Shown piece by piece: positions 6,505-13,768 of a DNA stretch of 17,216 bases; positions within the stretch are counted from its first letter, which is position 1, and each line of letters starts with the position of its first letter. A program made the translations under genes and the position numbers. The notes under the pieces are model-generated. The model searched no databases. It was not told where the DNA came from and was given only the letters and a program-made list of their open reading frames with translations. Origin of the DNA: Bacillota bacterium (GTDB lineage Bacteria > Bacillota > Sulfobacillia > JAJZYS01 > JAJYTV01); assembly GCA_021810725.1 (NCBI GenBank), contig JAJZIE010000019.1, forward strand, positions 1 through 17,216, in the 5' to 3' direction.

Positions 6505-7884
6505 ATGGAAGAGTTGCAGAGTGCGGTCGTGGTCGTCGGAGCGGGGCTGGCGGGCTTTACGGCTGCCCTCACGGCGGCCGAGCAGGGTGTCGAGGTGCTC
6601 CTGTGCGAGAAGCAGGACGAAGTGGGCGGCAGCACCGTGATGAGCGGCGGCTCGTTCTGCTTCACTGGTACCGACCTGCAAGCCGCCCAGGGGATCGAAG
6701 ACTCGCCCGAGCTGCTGCGCGAGGATCTGATCGAGGTCGGGCAGCACCGCAACGACCTCAAGCTGGTCGATCGCTATGTGAGGGACAACCTTGCGGCCTA
6801 CCATTGGCTCCGGGAGCGAGGCGTCGAGTTTGGACAGGTCCAGGCGGCCTCGGGACAGTCGGTGCCGCGGTCGCATCCGTCCAATCCCAGGCGGGTGATC
6901 GACCTTCTGCACGCCGCGGCGCGGCAGGTGCCGAACCTCACCGTGGTTACGGGCGTGACGGCCGATCGTCTCGTGCAAGACCACGAGACGGGCAGAGTCG
7001 TTGCCGTCCAGGCCCACCAGGGAGACCAGGAGTTCTCGCTCAGGGCCGAGCGCGGGGTTGTGCTGACGAGCGGCGGCTTCTGCCAGAACAAGGAAATGAT
7101 TGCGGCGTTCGCGCCCGGCAAGGAGCGTGCGCTGCGCCTCGGTGGCCTCGGCAACTACGGTGATGGTATCAGGATGGCCTGGCAGCTTGGCGCTGGGCTT
7201 AGGGATATGCCCTACGTGAAGGGAACCTTCGGGAATCACCCGCAGGCGCAGTCCGGCCATCACACCGCCTGCATGGCGGTCTACAAGGGTGCCATCGCCG
7301 TCAACAAGCAGGGCCGCCGGTTCGTCGACGAATCGCTTGACTACAAGCTGCTTGGCGATGCCTGCCTCGAACAGGAGGACGCCCTCGGCTTTCAGATCTT
7401 CGACGAGGCCGTGATGCGTCAGAGCGTGCCGGGCTATCCCATGTTCGACTTCCGTCGGCGCATTACCGAGGGTCGGCTGATCACGGCGCCCAGCCTAGAG
7501 GAACTCGCCGGTAAGATCGGGATCGACCCCGGAAGGCTAAAAGAGACGGTGGCGAGCTACAACGAGATAGTCCGCGAGGGTCTCGACGATCCCATCGGGC
7601 GAAAGCATCTCACCCATCGGTTCGGGTCCCTCGTCAGATTGGAGGAACCGCCGTTCTATGCCTATCCGTCCACGTCGGCCATCATCGCCACCTATGCGGG
7701 CATCACGGTCGACGATGACGCGAGGGTCCTCGACATCTTCGGGGATCCGATCCCGGGCCTCTATGCCGCTGGCGAGGTCATGGGCGGGTTCCATGGCGCC
7801 GCATACATGACGGGCACGTCGCTGGGCAAGGCGACGGTCTTCGGCCGCATCGCCGGCCGAAGGGCCGCGCAGGCCATCGCGTAG
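6505..7884 (+). CDS. FAD-dependent oxidoreductase, fumarate reductase/ketosteroid dehydrogenase-like flavoprotein
   Basis: 459 residues. It starts with ATG 6505 behind AGGGGGAG (6489-6496), 8 bases away. The FAD-binding motif VVVVGAGLAGFTAAL is at the N-terminus (G12, G14, G17), followed by EKQDEVGGSTVMSGG. The C-terminal FAD segment is GLYAAGEVMGGFHGAAYMTG. This is the FAD_binding_2 family, with fumarate reductase, urocanate reductase, tricarballylate dehydrogenase TcuA and 3-ketosteroid dehydrogenases. The fumarate reductase motif HGANRLGG, which supplies the catalytic Arg, reads HGAAYMTG here, and the usual substrate His before the GG motif is not seen (IIATYAGI). A classical fumarate reductase is therefore unlikely; desaturation of an imported acid, as TcuA does, is one option. 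No haem motif or signal peptide is visible. It is the last gene before the transporter. Confidence 0.87.
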   Translation: MEELQSAVVVVGAGLAGFTAALTAAEQGVEVLLCEKQDEVGGSTVMSGGSFCFTGTDLQAAQGIEDSPELLREDLIEVGQHRNDLKLVDRYVRDNLAAYHWLRERGVEFGQVQAASGQSVPRSHPSNPRRVIDLLHAAARQVPNLTVVTGVTADRLVQDHETGRVVAVQAHQGDQEFSLRAERGVVLTSGGFCQNKEMIAAFAPGKERALRLGGLGNYGDGIRMAWQLGAGLRDMPYVKGTFGNHPQAQSGHHTACMAVYKGAIAVNKQGRRFVDESLDYKLLGDACLEQEDALGFQIFDEAVMRQSVPGYPMFDFRRRITEGRLITAPSLEELAGKIGIDPGRLKETVASYNEIVREGLDDPIGRKHLTHRFGSLVRLEEPPFYAYPSTSAIIATYAGITVDDDARVLDIFGDPIPGLYAAGEVMGGFHGAAYMTGTSLGKATVFGRIAGRRAAQAIA

Positions 7885-7901
7885 CCCGTTTTGTCGTGTT
7901 C

Positions 7902-7916
7902 CCGGCCTCTGGCCGG
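7902..7916 (+). other. Stem-loop between the FAD oxidoreductase and tctC
   Basis: CCGGCC-TCT-GGCCGG is a perfect 6-bp stem with a 3-base loop, starting 18 bases after the stop codon. No T-run follows, so a classical Rho-independent terminator is not supported. It may act as a 3' end stabiliser or processing site. The rest of the 124-base gap (7885-8008) shows only the ribosome site of the next gene. Confidence 0.4.
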
Positions 7917-7993
7917 CCCAAGGCCTTTAGGGGGGTGAAGCAGTACGTCGGCTTCCAGGTCTGCGCGGTTTCCGGATGGAGACGGAATGTAGC

Positions 7994-8001
7994 GGGGGAG
8001 G
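7994..8001 (+). promoter_or_regulatory. Ribosome binding site fixing the tctC start
   Basis: GGGGGAGG lies 7 bases before ATG 8009. It favours this start over the in-frame ATG at 7976, and the protein then begins with a normal signal peptide. Confidence 0.75.
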
Positions 8002-8008
8002 TAACCGT

Positions 8009-9001
8009 ATGGCTCGCAAGTTTCGTACCGGAGTAGGGGTGTCCGCCGCCCTGGTGTTCGCGGCATCGACAGCGCTCATGGCGCTTCCGACCGCTAGTGC
8101 CGCTGTGCCCAAGTATCCGACCCGGCCGATCGAGATCATCGTCCCGTACGCCGCGGGTGGCGGCGTGGATCAGACGGCGAGGGCACTGGCGCCGATTCTG
8201 CAGCAGGAGCTCAAGGTGCCTGTCATCGTCTCGGACATCCCAGGTGCCGGTAGCATCACCGGCACGAGCGTCGCGTCGGACTCTGTGGCCGACGGCTACA
8301 CCCTGTTCTTCGACTCGCCGGGCATTATCGACGCGCCCTGGATCGAGAAGGGGGTACCGTTTGGACCGCAGAGCTTCAAGTATGTCGGCCAGATCACGTA
8401 CATTCCCAACTACCTGGACGTCCCCGTGACGAGCCCGTTCAAGACCTTGAAGCAACTGGTCGCCTACGCCCGCAAGCACCCCAACAAGCTGAAGGCTCCG
8501 TTCACGGCCGGCTGGCCCAGCACGGACGTGATGGGTGCGGAGTTCGCGTACGACGCGCACCTCAAGTTCACGACCGTGAGCGGCTTTACCGGCGGACCAG
8601 CCGAGCTGCTGTCCGCGCTCGCCGGTCGCACGAGCTTCAGCTACAACAACACAGGTGAAGTCCTGTCGGACGTTCGGGCCGGCAAGGTACGCATCCTGGC
8701 GACGTCTGCGCCGAAGCGGTCACCTATTTTCCCCAAAGTTCCCACGTTCGAGCAGCAGGGCTACCCGGTCGCGGTCGGCGTGTGGCAGGGCCTCGCAGCT
8801 CCGGCCAAGACGCCGCAGTACGTGATGAACGTGCTCGACAAGGCCCTGGCCGAGGCCGCCAAGTCGCCGGAGCTCAAGGCCAACTTCGCAAAGATCGGCA
8901 TCACCGTCGACTACCTGAACTCCGTGCAGACGACCAAGCTGATCTACAGCGAGTACAAGTCGGACGGCCAACTCTTCAAGAGGCTGGGCGTAGCCAAGTA
9001 G
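8009..9001 (+). CDS. tctC: Tripartite tricarboxylate transporter substrate-binding protein (Bug/TctC family)
   Basis: 330 residues from ATG 8009. It opens with a Sec signal peptide: positive MARKFR, a hydrophobic core, and likely cleavage after the SAA at about 31-33. There is no lipobox cysteine, so it is a soluble periplasmic protein as in diderm bacteria. The mature start YPTRPIEIIVPYAAGGGVD is the hallmark of the Bug/TctC family. It is followed by the first-domain motif IPGAGSITGT and by ADGYTLFF. These proteins bind a carboxylate between two lobes and hand it to the TctA/TctB membrane pair, usually driven by a cation gradient. Known ligands include citrate, tricarballylate and terephthalate, so the ligand here cannot be named. 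It is followed by strong hairpins and then tctB and tctA. Confidence 0.93.
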   Translation: MARKFRTGVGVSAALVFAASTALMALPTASAAVPKYPTRPIEIIVPYAAGGGVDQTARALAPILQQELKVPVIVSDIPGAGSITGTSVASDSVADGYTLFFDSPGIIDAPWIEKGVPFGPQSFKYVGQITYIPNYLDVPVTSPFKTLKQLVAYARKHPNKLKAPFTAGWPSTDVMGAEFAYDAHLKFTTVSGFTGGPAELLSALAGRTSFSYNNTGEVLSDVRAGKVRILATSAPKRSPIFPKVPTFEQQGYPVAVGVWQGLAAPAKTPQYVMNVLDKALAEAAKSPELKANFAKIGITVDYLNSVQTTKLIYSEYKSDGQLFKRLGVAK

Positions 9002-9047
9002 GATCACGGCCCGTGAGCCTTCGGCCGCGCGATGGGCCGGGGAACCG

Positions 9048-9067
9048 GGCTTGGGACCACCCGAGCC
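9048..9067 (+). other. Stem-loop 1 in the tctC-tctB gap
   Basis: GGCTTGGG pairs with CCCGAGCC around the loop ACCA: 8 bp including one G-T wobble. It begins 47 bases after the tctC stop codon. It overlaps the outermost bases of the larger hairpin that follows. Confidence 0.5.
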
Positions 9068-9098
9068 GACGCGGGCAGGGGAACCCCTGCCCGTCGGC
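9065..9098 (+). terminator. Strong stem-loop 2 in the tctC-tctB gap (attenuator or mRNA stabiliser)
   Basis: The inner part CGGGCAGGGG-AA-CCCCTGCCCG (9072-9093) is a perfect inverted repeat. The outer part GCCGAC (9065-9070) pairs with GTCGGC (9093-9098), so the whole can form about 15 bp with a 2-base bulge. No T-run follows. Such structures after a binding-protein gene often leave more transcript for the binding protein than for the permease. Here they could do so by partial termination or by blocking 3' decay; that role is inferred. Confidence 0.55.
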
Positions 9099-9201
9099 CC
9101 GGGATCCAAATGAGCGACGAGGCTGCAGGGTGGAGGACGCGGCCCCTTGGTGTTGCGTGCCTTCTCCCCGCTTCGACCCTGGGTGAAGAGGGGGTATCGG
9201 G

Positions 9202-9660
9202 GTGACGAGACTCGGGGAGAAGGTCGGCTACGCCGCCATGATCCTGGCTGCTGCCGTCCTGATCTACGTGAGCCGCTCGTACGCCTTGCAGGACGGGGCC
9301 TATCCCCACATCGTGCTCACGCTTCTCGCCATCTTGGCCGCCGTCGGGCTCTACCAATCGTTCAGGGCCAGCCGGCAGGACCAGGAGCGGGAGGAGGCGG
9401 CTACGCAGCCCGAGCCTGAGCGCGGCGCCATGTGGCCGGTCGTGATCTATATCGGGCTCACCATGCTGTTCATTCTCTCGTGGAATTGGATCGGCACCCT
9501 GCCGGCGGTGTTCATCTTCTCGGCGATCCTCGTGGTCTTGAACGGCGAACGCCGCATCTGGATGATCATCGCGCTGCCGGTCGTGTTGACGGCGGTCCTG
9601 TATGTGGTGTTTCAGTCCATCCTCTACTTGCCTTTGCCGAGAGGGTTCTTCTTGAGATGA
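9202..9660 (+). CDS. tctB: Tripartite tricarboxylate transporter small membrane protein (TctB family)
   Basis: 152 residues, typical for TctB. It starts with GTG 9202 behind a purine-rich site (about 9185-9194). Four or more hydrophobic segments are visible, at about 8-24, 36-53, 77-113 and 118-140. A charged Glu/Arg/Gln-rich loop (about 55-75) separates the halves, and the C-terminus LYLPLPRGFF has the family's PLPxG ending. TctB is the poorly conserved small inner-membrane subunit that partners TctA. Its position between the binding protein and TctA settles the call. It ends 10 bases before the tctA start. Confidence 0.88.
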   Translation: MTRLGEKVGYAAMILAAAVLIYVSRSYALQDGAYPHIVLTLLAILAAVGLYQSFRASRQDQEREEAATQPEPERGAMWPVVIYIGLTMLFILSWNWIGTLPAVFIFSAILVVLNGERRIWMIIALPVVLTAVLYVVFQSILYLPLPRGFFLR

Positions 9661-9670
9661 GGGAGATTCG

Positions 9671-11164
9671 GTGACTCACCTGATCCTGCAAGGCTTCGCG
9701 GCAAGCCTTACACCGCTGAACATCGGCTTGATGGCGCTCGGCGTCGTGATCGGCATCGTGTTCGCATCGCTCCCGGGACTCACGGGAGCCGCAGCCATGA
9801 CGATGCTCCTGCCGCTCTCCTACGGCATGCCGGCCGTCTCGGCGGTGCTGCTCCTGATCGCGATCTGGAACGCCGCCGTCTGGGCCGGCGCCGTCCCCGC
9901 CGTCGTGATGAACATCCCCGGCACATCCGCGGCAGCGGCGACGCTGCTGGACGGCCATCCGCTCGCCATGCAGGGCCACGCCCAGCGGGCGATCCGAACG
10001 TCCATCATCGGCGCGTTCGTGGGCAGCATCGCGGCGGCGATCGCGCTCCTCTTCGTCGCGCCACTGATCGGCAACGTCGTGATCTATCTGGGCCCGGCGG
10101 AGATCTTCGCCTTTGCTTCGTTCGGCCTCACGCTGGTGGTCTCGATCACGCGGGGCACGCTCGCGAAGAGCATCATCTCCGTGCTGATCGGTCTTTTCAT
10201 CGGGACGGTCGGCTTCGCTCCTTCCGGGTTCCCGCGCTTCGCCTTCACCCCGAACCTCCTGAGCGGAATTTCGCTGATTCCTGCCCTGATCGGGCTGTTC
10301 ACCTTCCCGGAGCTGATCAATCTGATCCGGAACAGGCGCCCGCGCATCGTGCAGGTCGAGCCGAGCCGGGAACGGGACCTCTTTCTGTTCCGCGCCCAGG
10401 ACTGGTCCCGGCATTGGTTCAACTTCGTCCGCTCCGCCGTCATCGGGGTGTTCATGGGCATCCACCCCGGCGCGGGGCCAACCATCTCGAGCTTCATCAC
10501 GTACAACGAAGCCCGTCGTGTCAACAAGTCTGACCCGCCGTTCGGCGAGGGGAACATTGACGGAGTCATCGCCTCGGACACCGGGGCGAACGCGGCCGTG
10601 CTCTCGGGCCTCATCCCGGCCTTCACGCTGGGCATCCCCGGCAGCGTCGATACGGTGATTATCATCGCCGCCCTGACGCTGCACGGGCTGCAGCCTGGGC
10701 CGACGCTGTTCATGCAGCACGCGCCGTTCGTCTACACGATTTTCGCTGGCGCATTCGTCGCCAACATCCTGATGCTGGTGATCGGTCTCTTCGCCGCGCG
10801 ATGGACGGCCAAGCTCGCGCTCGTGCCGACGCGCTTCCTGCTGCCGATCGTGACCGTCGTGGCCCTGGTCGGGGCGTTCGCCGTGAACAACAACTGGTTC
10901 GACGTGTTGACGGCCCTGCTCGCGGGACTGCTCGGCTACGGGCTGAGGTCCATGGGCATTAGCACGGTGCCGCTTCTGCTCGGCCTGATCCTAGGACCGA
11001 TCTTGGAAACCAACCTCTACCAGGCCCTGCAGGTCTATGGCTCGCTCTGGTCGGCCATCTTCACGCGGCCGATCGCGCTCGCCTTCCTGCTGCTCTCGGT
11101 CGCGAGCCTTGTCCACGCCCTGATTACCAGGCGTCATCACAAGGCCGGTAGCGACGTGGTCTAG
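9671..11164 (+). CDS. tctA: Tripartite tricarboxylate transporter large membrane protein (TctA family)
   Basis: 497 residues, normal for TctA (about 500). It starts with GTG 9671 behind GAGGGAG (9659-9665), which overlaps the tctB stop. The family signature is clear: GVVIGIVFASLPGLTGAAAM near residue 30, then SYGMPAVSAVLLLIAIWNAA and NIPGTSAAAATLLDGHPLA. A second-half copy of the pattern appears as GIHPGAGPTISSF and IPGSVDTVIIIAAL, in line with the inverted repeat of this fold. Many membrane segments are visible. TctA is the channel-forming permease that takes substrate from the TctC-type binding protein. Confidence 0.93.
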   Translation: MTHLILQGFAASLTPLNIGLMALGVVIGIVFASLPGLTGAAAMTMLLPLSYGMPAVSAVLLLIAIWNAAVWAGAVPAVVMNIPGTSAAAATLLDGHPLAMQGHAQRAIRTSIIGAFVGSIAAAIALLFVAPLIGNVVIYLGPAEIFAFASFGLTLVVSITRGTLAKSIISVLIGLFIGTVGFAPSGFPRFAFTPNLLSGISLIPALIGLFTFPELINLIRNRRPRIVQVEPSRERDLFLFRAQDWSRHWFNFVRSAVIGVFMGIHPGAGPTISSFITYNEARRVNKSDPPFGEGNIDGVIASDTGANAAVLSGLIPAFTLGIPGSVDTVIIIAALTLHGLQPGPTLFMQHAPFVYTIFAGAFVANILMLVIGLFAARWTAKLALVPTRFLLPIVTVVALVGAFAVNNNWFDVLTALLAGLLGYGLRSMGISTVPLLLGLILGPILETNLYQALQVYGSLWSAIFTRPIALAFLLLSVASLVHALITRRHHKAGSDVV

Positions 11165-11165
11165 C

Positions 11166-11185
11166 GGCCGCCTTTCTGGGCGGCC
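11166..11185 (+). other. Stem-loop after tctA
   Basis: GGCCGCC-TTTCTG-GGCGGCC is a perfect 7-bp stem with a 6-base loop, directly after the tctA stop codon. There is no T-run after it. It may separate transporter and racemase-like messages by processing or partial termination. Confidence 0.4.
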
Positions 11186-11212
11186 AGAGATAACGAAGTG
11201 GAGGGTCACGTC

Positions 11213-12004
11213 ATGCGTCTTTGGTACCAGAGCTTCGCCCGAGCCACGGAGTTCGGCCCCTACGCTGAGACCTTGCGGGCGACGATACGGAGCGCCATCG
11301 ATCCGGGGACGGAGATCGAGGTCCACGGCATCGAGCGCGGCGGCGGCGTCGCCGACGACTACCGCTACATCCAGTACCTCGACACCTCGGAGGTGATCGA
11401 GAACGCCGTACGAGCCGAGCGCGAGGGATTCGACGCCTTCCTGCTCGGCAACATCGCCGATCCCGGCCTGCACGAAATCCGCGAGCTCGTCCGAATCCCA
11501 GCCCTTGGCCTCTGCGAGACGAGTCTTCATCTCGCCTGCATGATGGGCCGGCGCTACGGCATGATCACGATCAACCCCAAATTCGCCACCCGCATCCTCG
11601 AGAACATCCGCTACTACGGCCTCACGGAACAGCTCGCATCGGTCCAGCGCATGAGCATTCCCAAGATCACCTCGCTCGGCGACGGGTTCGAGCCCGGACC
11701 GGCGCAGGACGCCATCGTCGCGCAGTTCACCGACGCAGGGCGCAGGTGCATCGCCGATGGGGCGGAGGTGCTGATCGCGGCCGGTGGCGTCGTGATGCAA
11801 CTTCTAAGCCGCAACGGCATCCGCGACATCGACGGCGCGCCGATCCTGGACGGGGTGCCGGCCCTGATCAAGATGGGCGAGATGGCCGTGAAGCTGCAGG
11901 GCATCCTGGGTACCTTCACGAGCAAGGCGCTGACCTACGCGCCCCCGACGGGAGGCGTGCTCGAGGAGGTCCGCCGCTTCTACGGCGACGAGATCTACCG
12001 CTGA
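11213..12004 (+). CDS. Asp/Glu/hydantoin racemase-fold protein, first paralog, lacking both catalytic cysteines
   Basis: 263 residues from ATG 11213. GGAGGG (11200-11205) lies 7 bases upstream, and the second paralog starts with the equivalent MKLWHQSF. Overall it follows hydantoin racemases of the Asp/Glu racemase superfamily: an N-terminal MRLWYQSF strand, AEREGFDAFLLGNIADPGL, a PALGLCETSLHLA stretch, and a C-terminal DGAEVLIAAGGVVM followed by a DGVPALIKMGEMAVKL segment. The first catalytic Cys (family ACFGDPGL) is Asn80 and the second (family LGCAGM) is Gly191. The other cysteines are elsewhere (LCE, ACM, RRC). A classical two-base Cys/Cys racemase is therefore unlikely. An isomerase, decarboxylase-like or binding role is possible. 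It is about as long as its neighbour and probably arose by tandem duplication. Confidence 0.85.
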   Translation: MRLWYQSFARATEFGPYAETLRATIRSAIDPGTEIEVHGIERGGGVADDYRYIQYLDTSEVIENAVRAEREGFDAFLLGNIADPGLHEIRELVRIPALGLCETSLHLACMMGRRYGMITINPKFATRILENIRYYGLTEQLASVQRMSIPKITSLGDGFEPGPAQDAIVAQFTDAGRRCIADGAEVLIAAGGVVMQLLSRNGIRDIDGAPILDGVPALIKMGEMAVKLQGILGTFTSKALTYAPPTGGVLEEVRRFYGDEIYR

Positions 12005-12044
12005 GATCACGGCAGGACATTCCGGCTCCTCGGAGGTCAGAGCA

Positions 12045-12851
12045 ATGAAACTTTGGCACCAGAGCTTCACAGTGCTCGACAGCGTGCCGGCCTATCGGGC
12101 GGTGCTCGAGCGGGAGTTCCGTCGCCTCGCCGCTCCCGGAACGGAAGTGGCGATGCACGGCATGGACCCGGGCACCTACCTCACCGCCTACCCCGGCGAA
12201 GACATCCGCTACGTCTACGTGCAGGGCCTGCACGCGCAGCAGATCCTGCGCAACGTCCGCCAGGCTGAGCGTGAAGGCTACGACGGCTTCATGATCAGCA
12301 CCCTGCCGGACGCGGGGCTCGTCGAGGCGCGCACCCTCGTGGATATTCCGGTGGTCGGCTACGGGCAGTCCAGCATGCAGGTGGCCGCCATGTCCGGCTA
12401 TCGCTTCGCCATCGTCTGCATGATCAAGGAACTCGTGCCTCTCTACGACGCGAACGTCCGGCGCTACGGGCTTGGCGGCCAGTTCGTCGGTGCCCACTGG
12501 CTCGGCATGGAGTTCGCCGAGGTCTCCAAGGGCTTCGACCAGCCAGGTCCTGTGGTGGAGCGACTCGAGGCAAAGGTTCGAGAGCTCGCGCAACTGGGGG
12601 TCGAGGTGGTGATCCCGGGCGAAGCCGTGCTGAACGCAGTAATCCAGGAGGCGGACCTCAGGCGTATTGGCGATGTGCCGATCGTGGACGGCCTAGCCGC
12701 CACGCTAAAGACGGCAGAGATGATGGTTGGACTGCAGCAGCTGACGGGGCTCCGCCACGCGCGGGTCAGCTACTTCTCGAAGCGTCCACCGGAAGGCCGA
12801 TTGGCAGAACTCGACCGCGCCTACGACTGGCCGCGTTCGGCGGCACCCTGA
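12045..12851 (+). CDS. Asp/Glu/hydantoin racemase-fold protein, second paralog, lacking both catalytic cysteines
   Basis: 268 residues; ATG 12045 has GGAGGT (12032-12037) 7 bases upstream. It shares the fold and length of the preceding gene, with clear similarity at MKLWHQSF, QAEREGYDGFMIS, PDAGLVEAR, VRRYGL and VPIVDGLAATLKTAEMM. The catalytic positions are changed: the first Cys is Thr86 (MISTLPDAGL) and the second is Glu193 (VIPGEAVL). The protein has only one Cys, in AIVCMIKE, which is not a catalytic position. The substitutions differ between the two copies (Asn/Gly against Thr/Glu), so they may have separate jobs or form a hetero-oligomer. Glu193 could serve as an acid/base. The gene ends 11 bases before the start of the dehydrogenase gene. 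Confidence 0.86.
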   Translation: MKLWHQSFTVLDSVPAYRAVLEREFRRLAAPGTEVAMHGMDPGTYLTAYPGEDIRYVYVQGLHAQQILRNVRQAEREGYDGFMISTLPDAGLVEARTLVDIPVVGYGQSSMQVAAMSGYRFAIVCMIKELVPLYDANVRRYGLGGQFVGAHWLGMEFAEVSKGFDQPGPVVERLEAKVRELAQLGVEVVIPGEAVLNAVIQEADLRRIGDVPIVDGLAATLKTAEMMVGLQQLTGLRHARVSYFSKRPPEGRLAELDRAYDWPRSAAP

Positions 12852-12856
12852 GGAGG
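12851..12856 (+). promoter_or_regulatory. Ribosome binding site choosing between two nearby ATGs
   Basis: AGGAGG is directly followed by ATG 12857 (no spacer) and is 6 bases before ATG 12863. The second ATG is the workable start. The site's first base is the last base of the upstream stop codon. Confidence 0.75.
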
Positions 12857-12862
12857 ATGGCC

Positions 12863-13768
12863 ATGCATCCGAAGGTGGGATTCATCGGCCTGGGCGAGGT
12901 CGGCTCTTCCTACGCCGGGGCGCTCATGGCGGGCGGCCTTCCCCAGGGGCAGGTGCGCGCCCTCTACCTCGGCGGGCGCCCGGGGGCGGACCCGGCCCGC
13001 GCCTCCGACCGAGCCCGGCAGGCGGGCGTCGCTTTCTACGAGGATCCCGCCGCCTTCGCGGCGGGTCTCGACCTTGTCGTGAGTGCCGTGAGCCCCCAAG
13101 GCGCGCAGGAGGTCGCCGCGACGATCGCGGGATTCCTTGCCGGGCCGCAGCTGTTCCTCGATGTGAACTCGGTCGGCCCCAAGACGAAGGCCACCGTCGC
13201 GCAGACGCTCGAGGCGCGGGGTGTACGCACGGCGGACGGCGCGATCATGGGCGCACCTGCCTCGTCCGGCCGCATCACCCTGACGTTGTCCGGGCCCTGC
13301 GCGGCCGAGGCGGCCGGAATGCTGGCGCCGTATGGCGCCCAAGTGGACGTGGTGGGAGATCGAGTCGGCATGGCGGCGACCCTGAAGATGACCAGAAGTG
13401 TCGTCATGAAAGGGTTCGCGATGCTGCTCATCGAGGCGCTCTGCGCCGCTCGGAAGGCCGGGGTGGAGGAGCAGGTGCTGCGCGGTATCGATGCGTCGAT
13501 CCACCAGAGGGACTTTGACAACCTGGTGCAGCGCTTCGTCTGCGGCAGCCTCCAGCACGCGGGACGACGCGCGGGTGAGATGGAGGAGGTCGAGGCGTTC
13601 CTTGAGGAGCTCGGGGTGCCGGCGGAAATGACGCGGGCGACCAAGGGCCGCCTGGGTTACCTGGCCTCGCGCGACCCGGCCTGGCACGAGAGGCCGTTCG
13701 ACCGCGTCGATCTCGCGCTCGACGCTCTCCTGGCCGATGCGGATGGAGGGAGCGGGAATGCCGGCTGA
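12863..13768 (+). CDS. NAD(P)-dependent oxidoreductase, 3-hydroxyisobutyrate dehydrogenase-like with DUF1932-type C-terminus
   Basis: 301 residues from ATG 12863. The N-terminal Rossmann motif is GFIGLGEVGSS (G9, G11, G14). The dinucleotide loop continues with LGGRPGADPARAS; the Arg may indicate NADP(H). A DVNSVGPKTK stretch and the substrate-loop segment MGAPASSGRITLTLSG follow, as in beta-hydroxyacid dehydrogenases. Lys175 in LKMTRS sits where the catalytic Lys171 of 3-hydroxyisobutyrate dehydrogenase is; the usual Asn four residues later is Ser179. The C-terminal part from LKMTRSVVMKGFAMLLIEAL looks like the DUF1932 domain. It probably oxidises a 3-hydroxy acid to the semialdehyde or oxo acid. 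E. barkeri 2-hydroxymethylglutarate dehydrogenase belongs to the same superfamily. The stop overlaps the next start by 11 bases. Confidence 0.86.
   Translation: MHPKVGFIGLGEVGSSYAGALMAGGLPQGQVRALYLGGRPGADPARASDRARQAGVAFYEDPAAFAAGLDLVVSAVSPQGAQEVAATIAGFLAGPQLFLDVNSVGPKTKATVAQTLEARGVRTADGAIMGAPASSGRITLTLSGPCAAEAAGMLAPYGAQVDVVGDRVGMAATLKMTRSVVMKGFAMLLIEALCAARKAGVEEQVLRGIDASIHQRDFDNLVQRFVCGSLQHAGRRAGEMEEVEAFLEELGVPAEMTRATKGRLGYLASRDPAWHERPFDRVDLALDALLADADGGSGNAG
13745..13750 (+). promoter_or_regulatory. Ribosome binding site within the 3' end of the dehydrogenase gene
   Basis: GGAGGG is 7 bases before ATG 13758, inside the last codons of the upstream gene. It decides the hydrolase start (not ATG 13737) and points to translational coupling. 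Confidence 0.7.

Noticed and set aside
7902..7916. Rho-independent terminator after the FAD oxidoreductase
   Set aside because: The stem is only 6 bp and has no T-run after it; listed as a stem-loop only.
7976..8008. N-terminal extension of the TctC protein from ATG 7976
   Set aside because: It would put the ribosome site inside the gene and add polar residues before the signal peptide.
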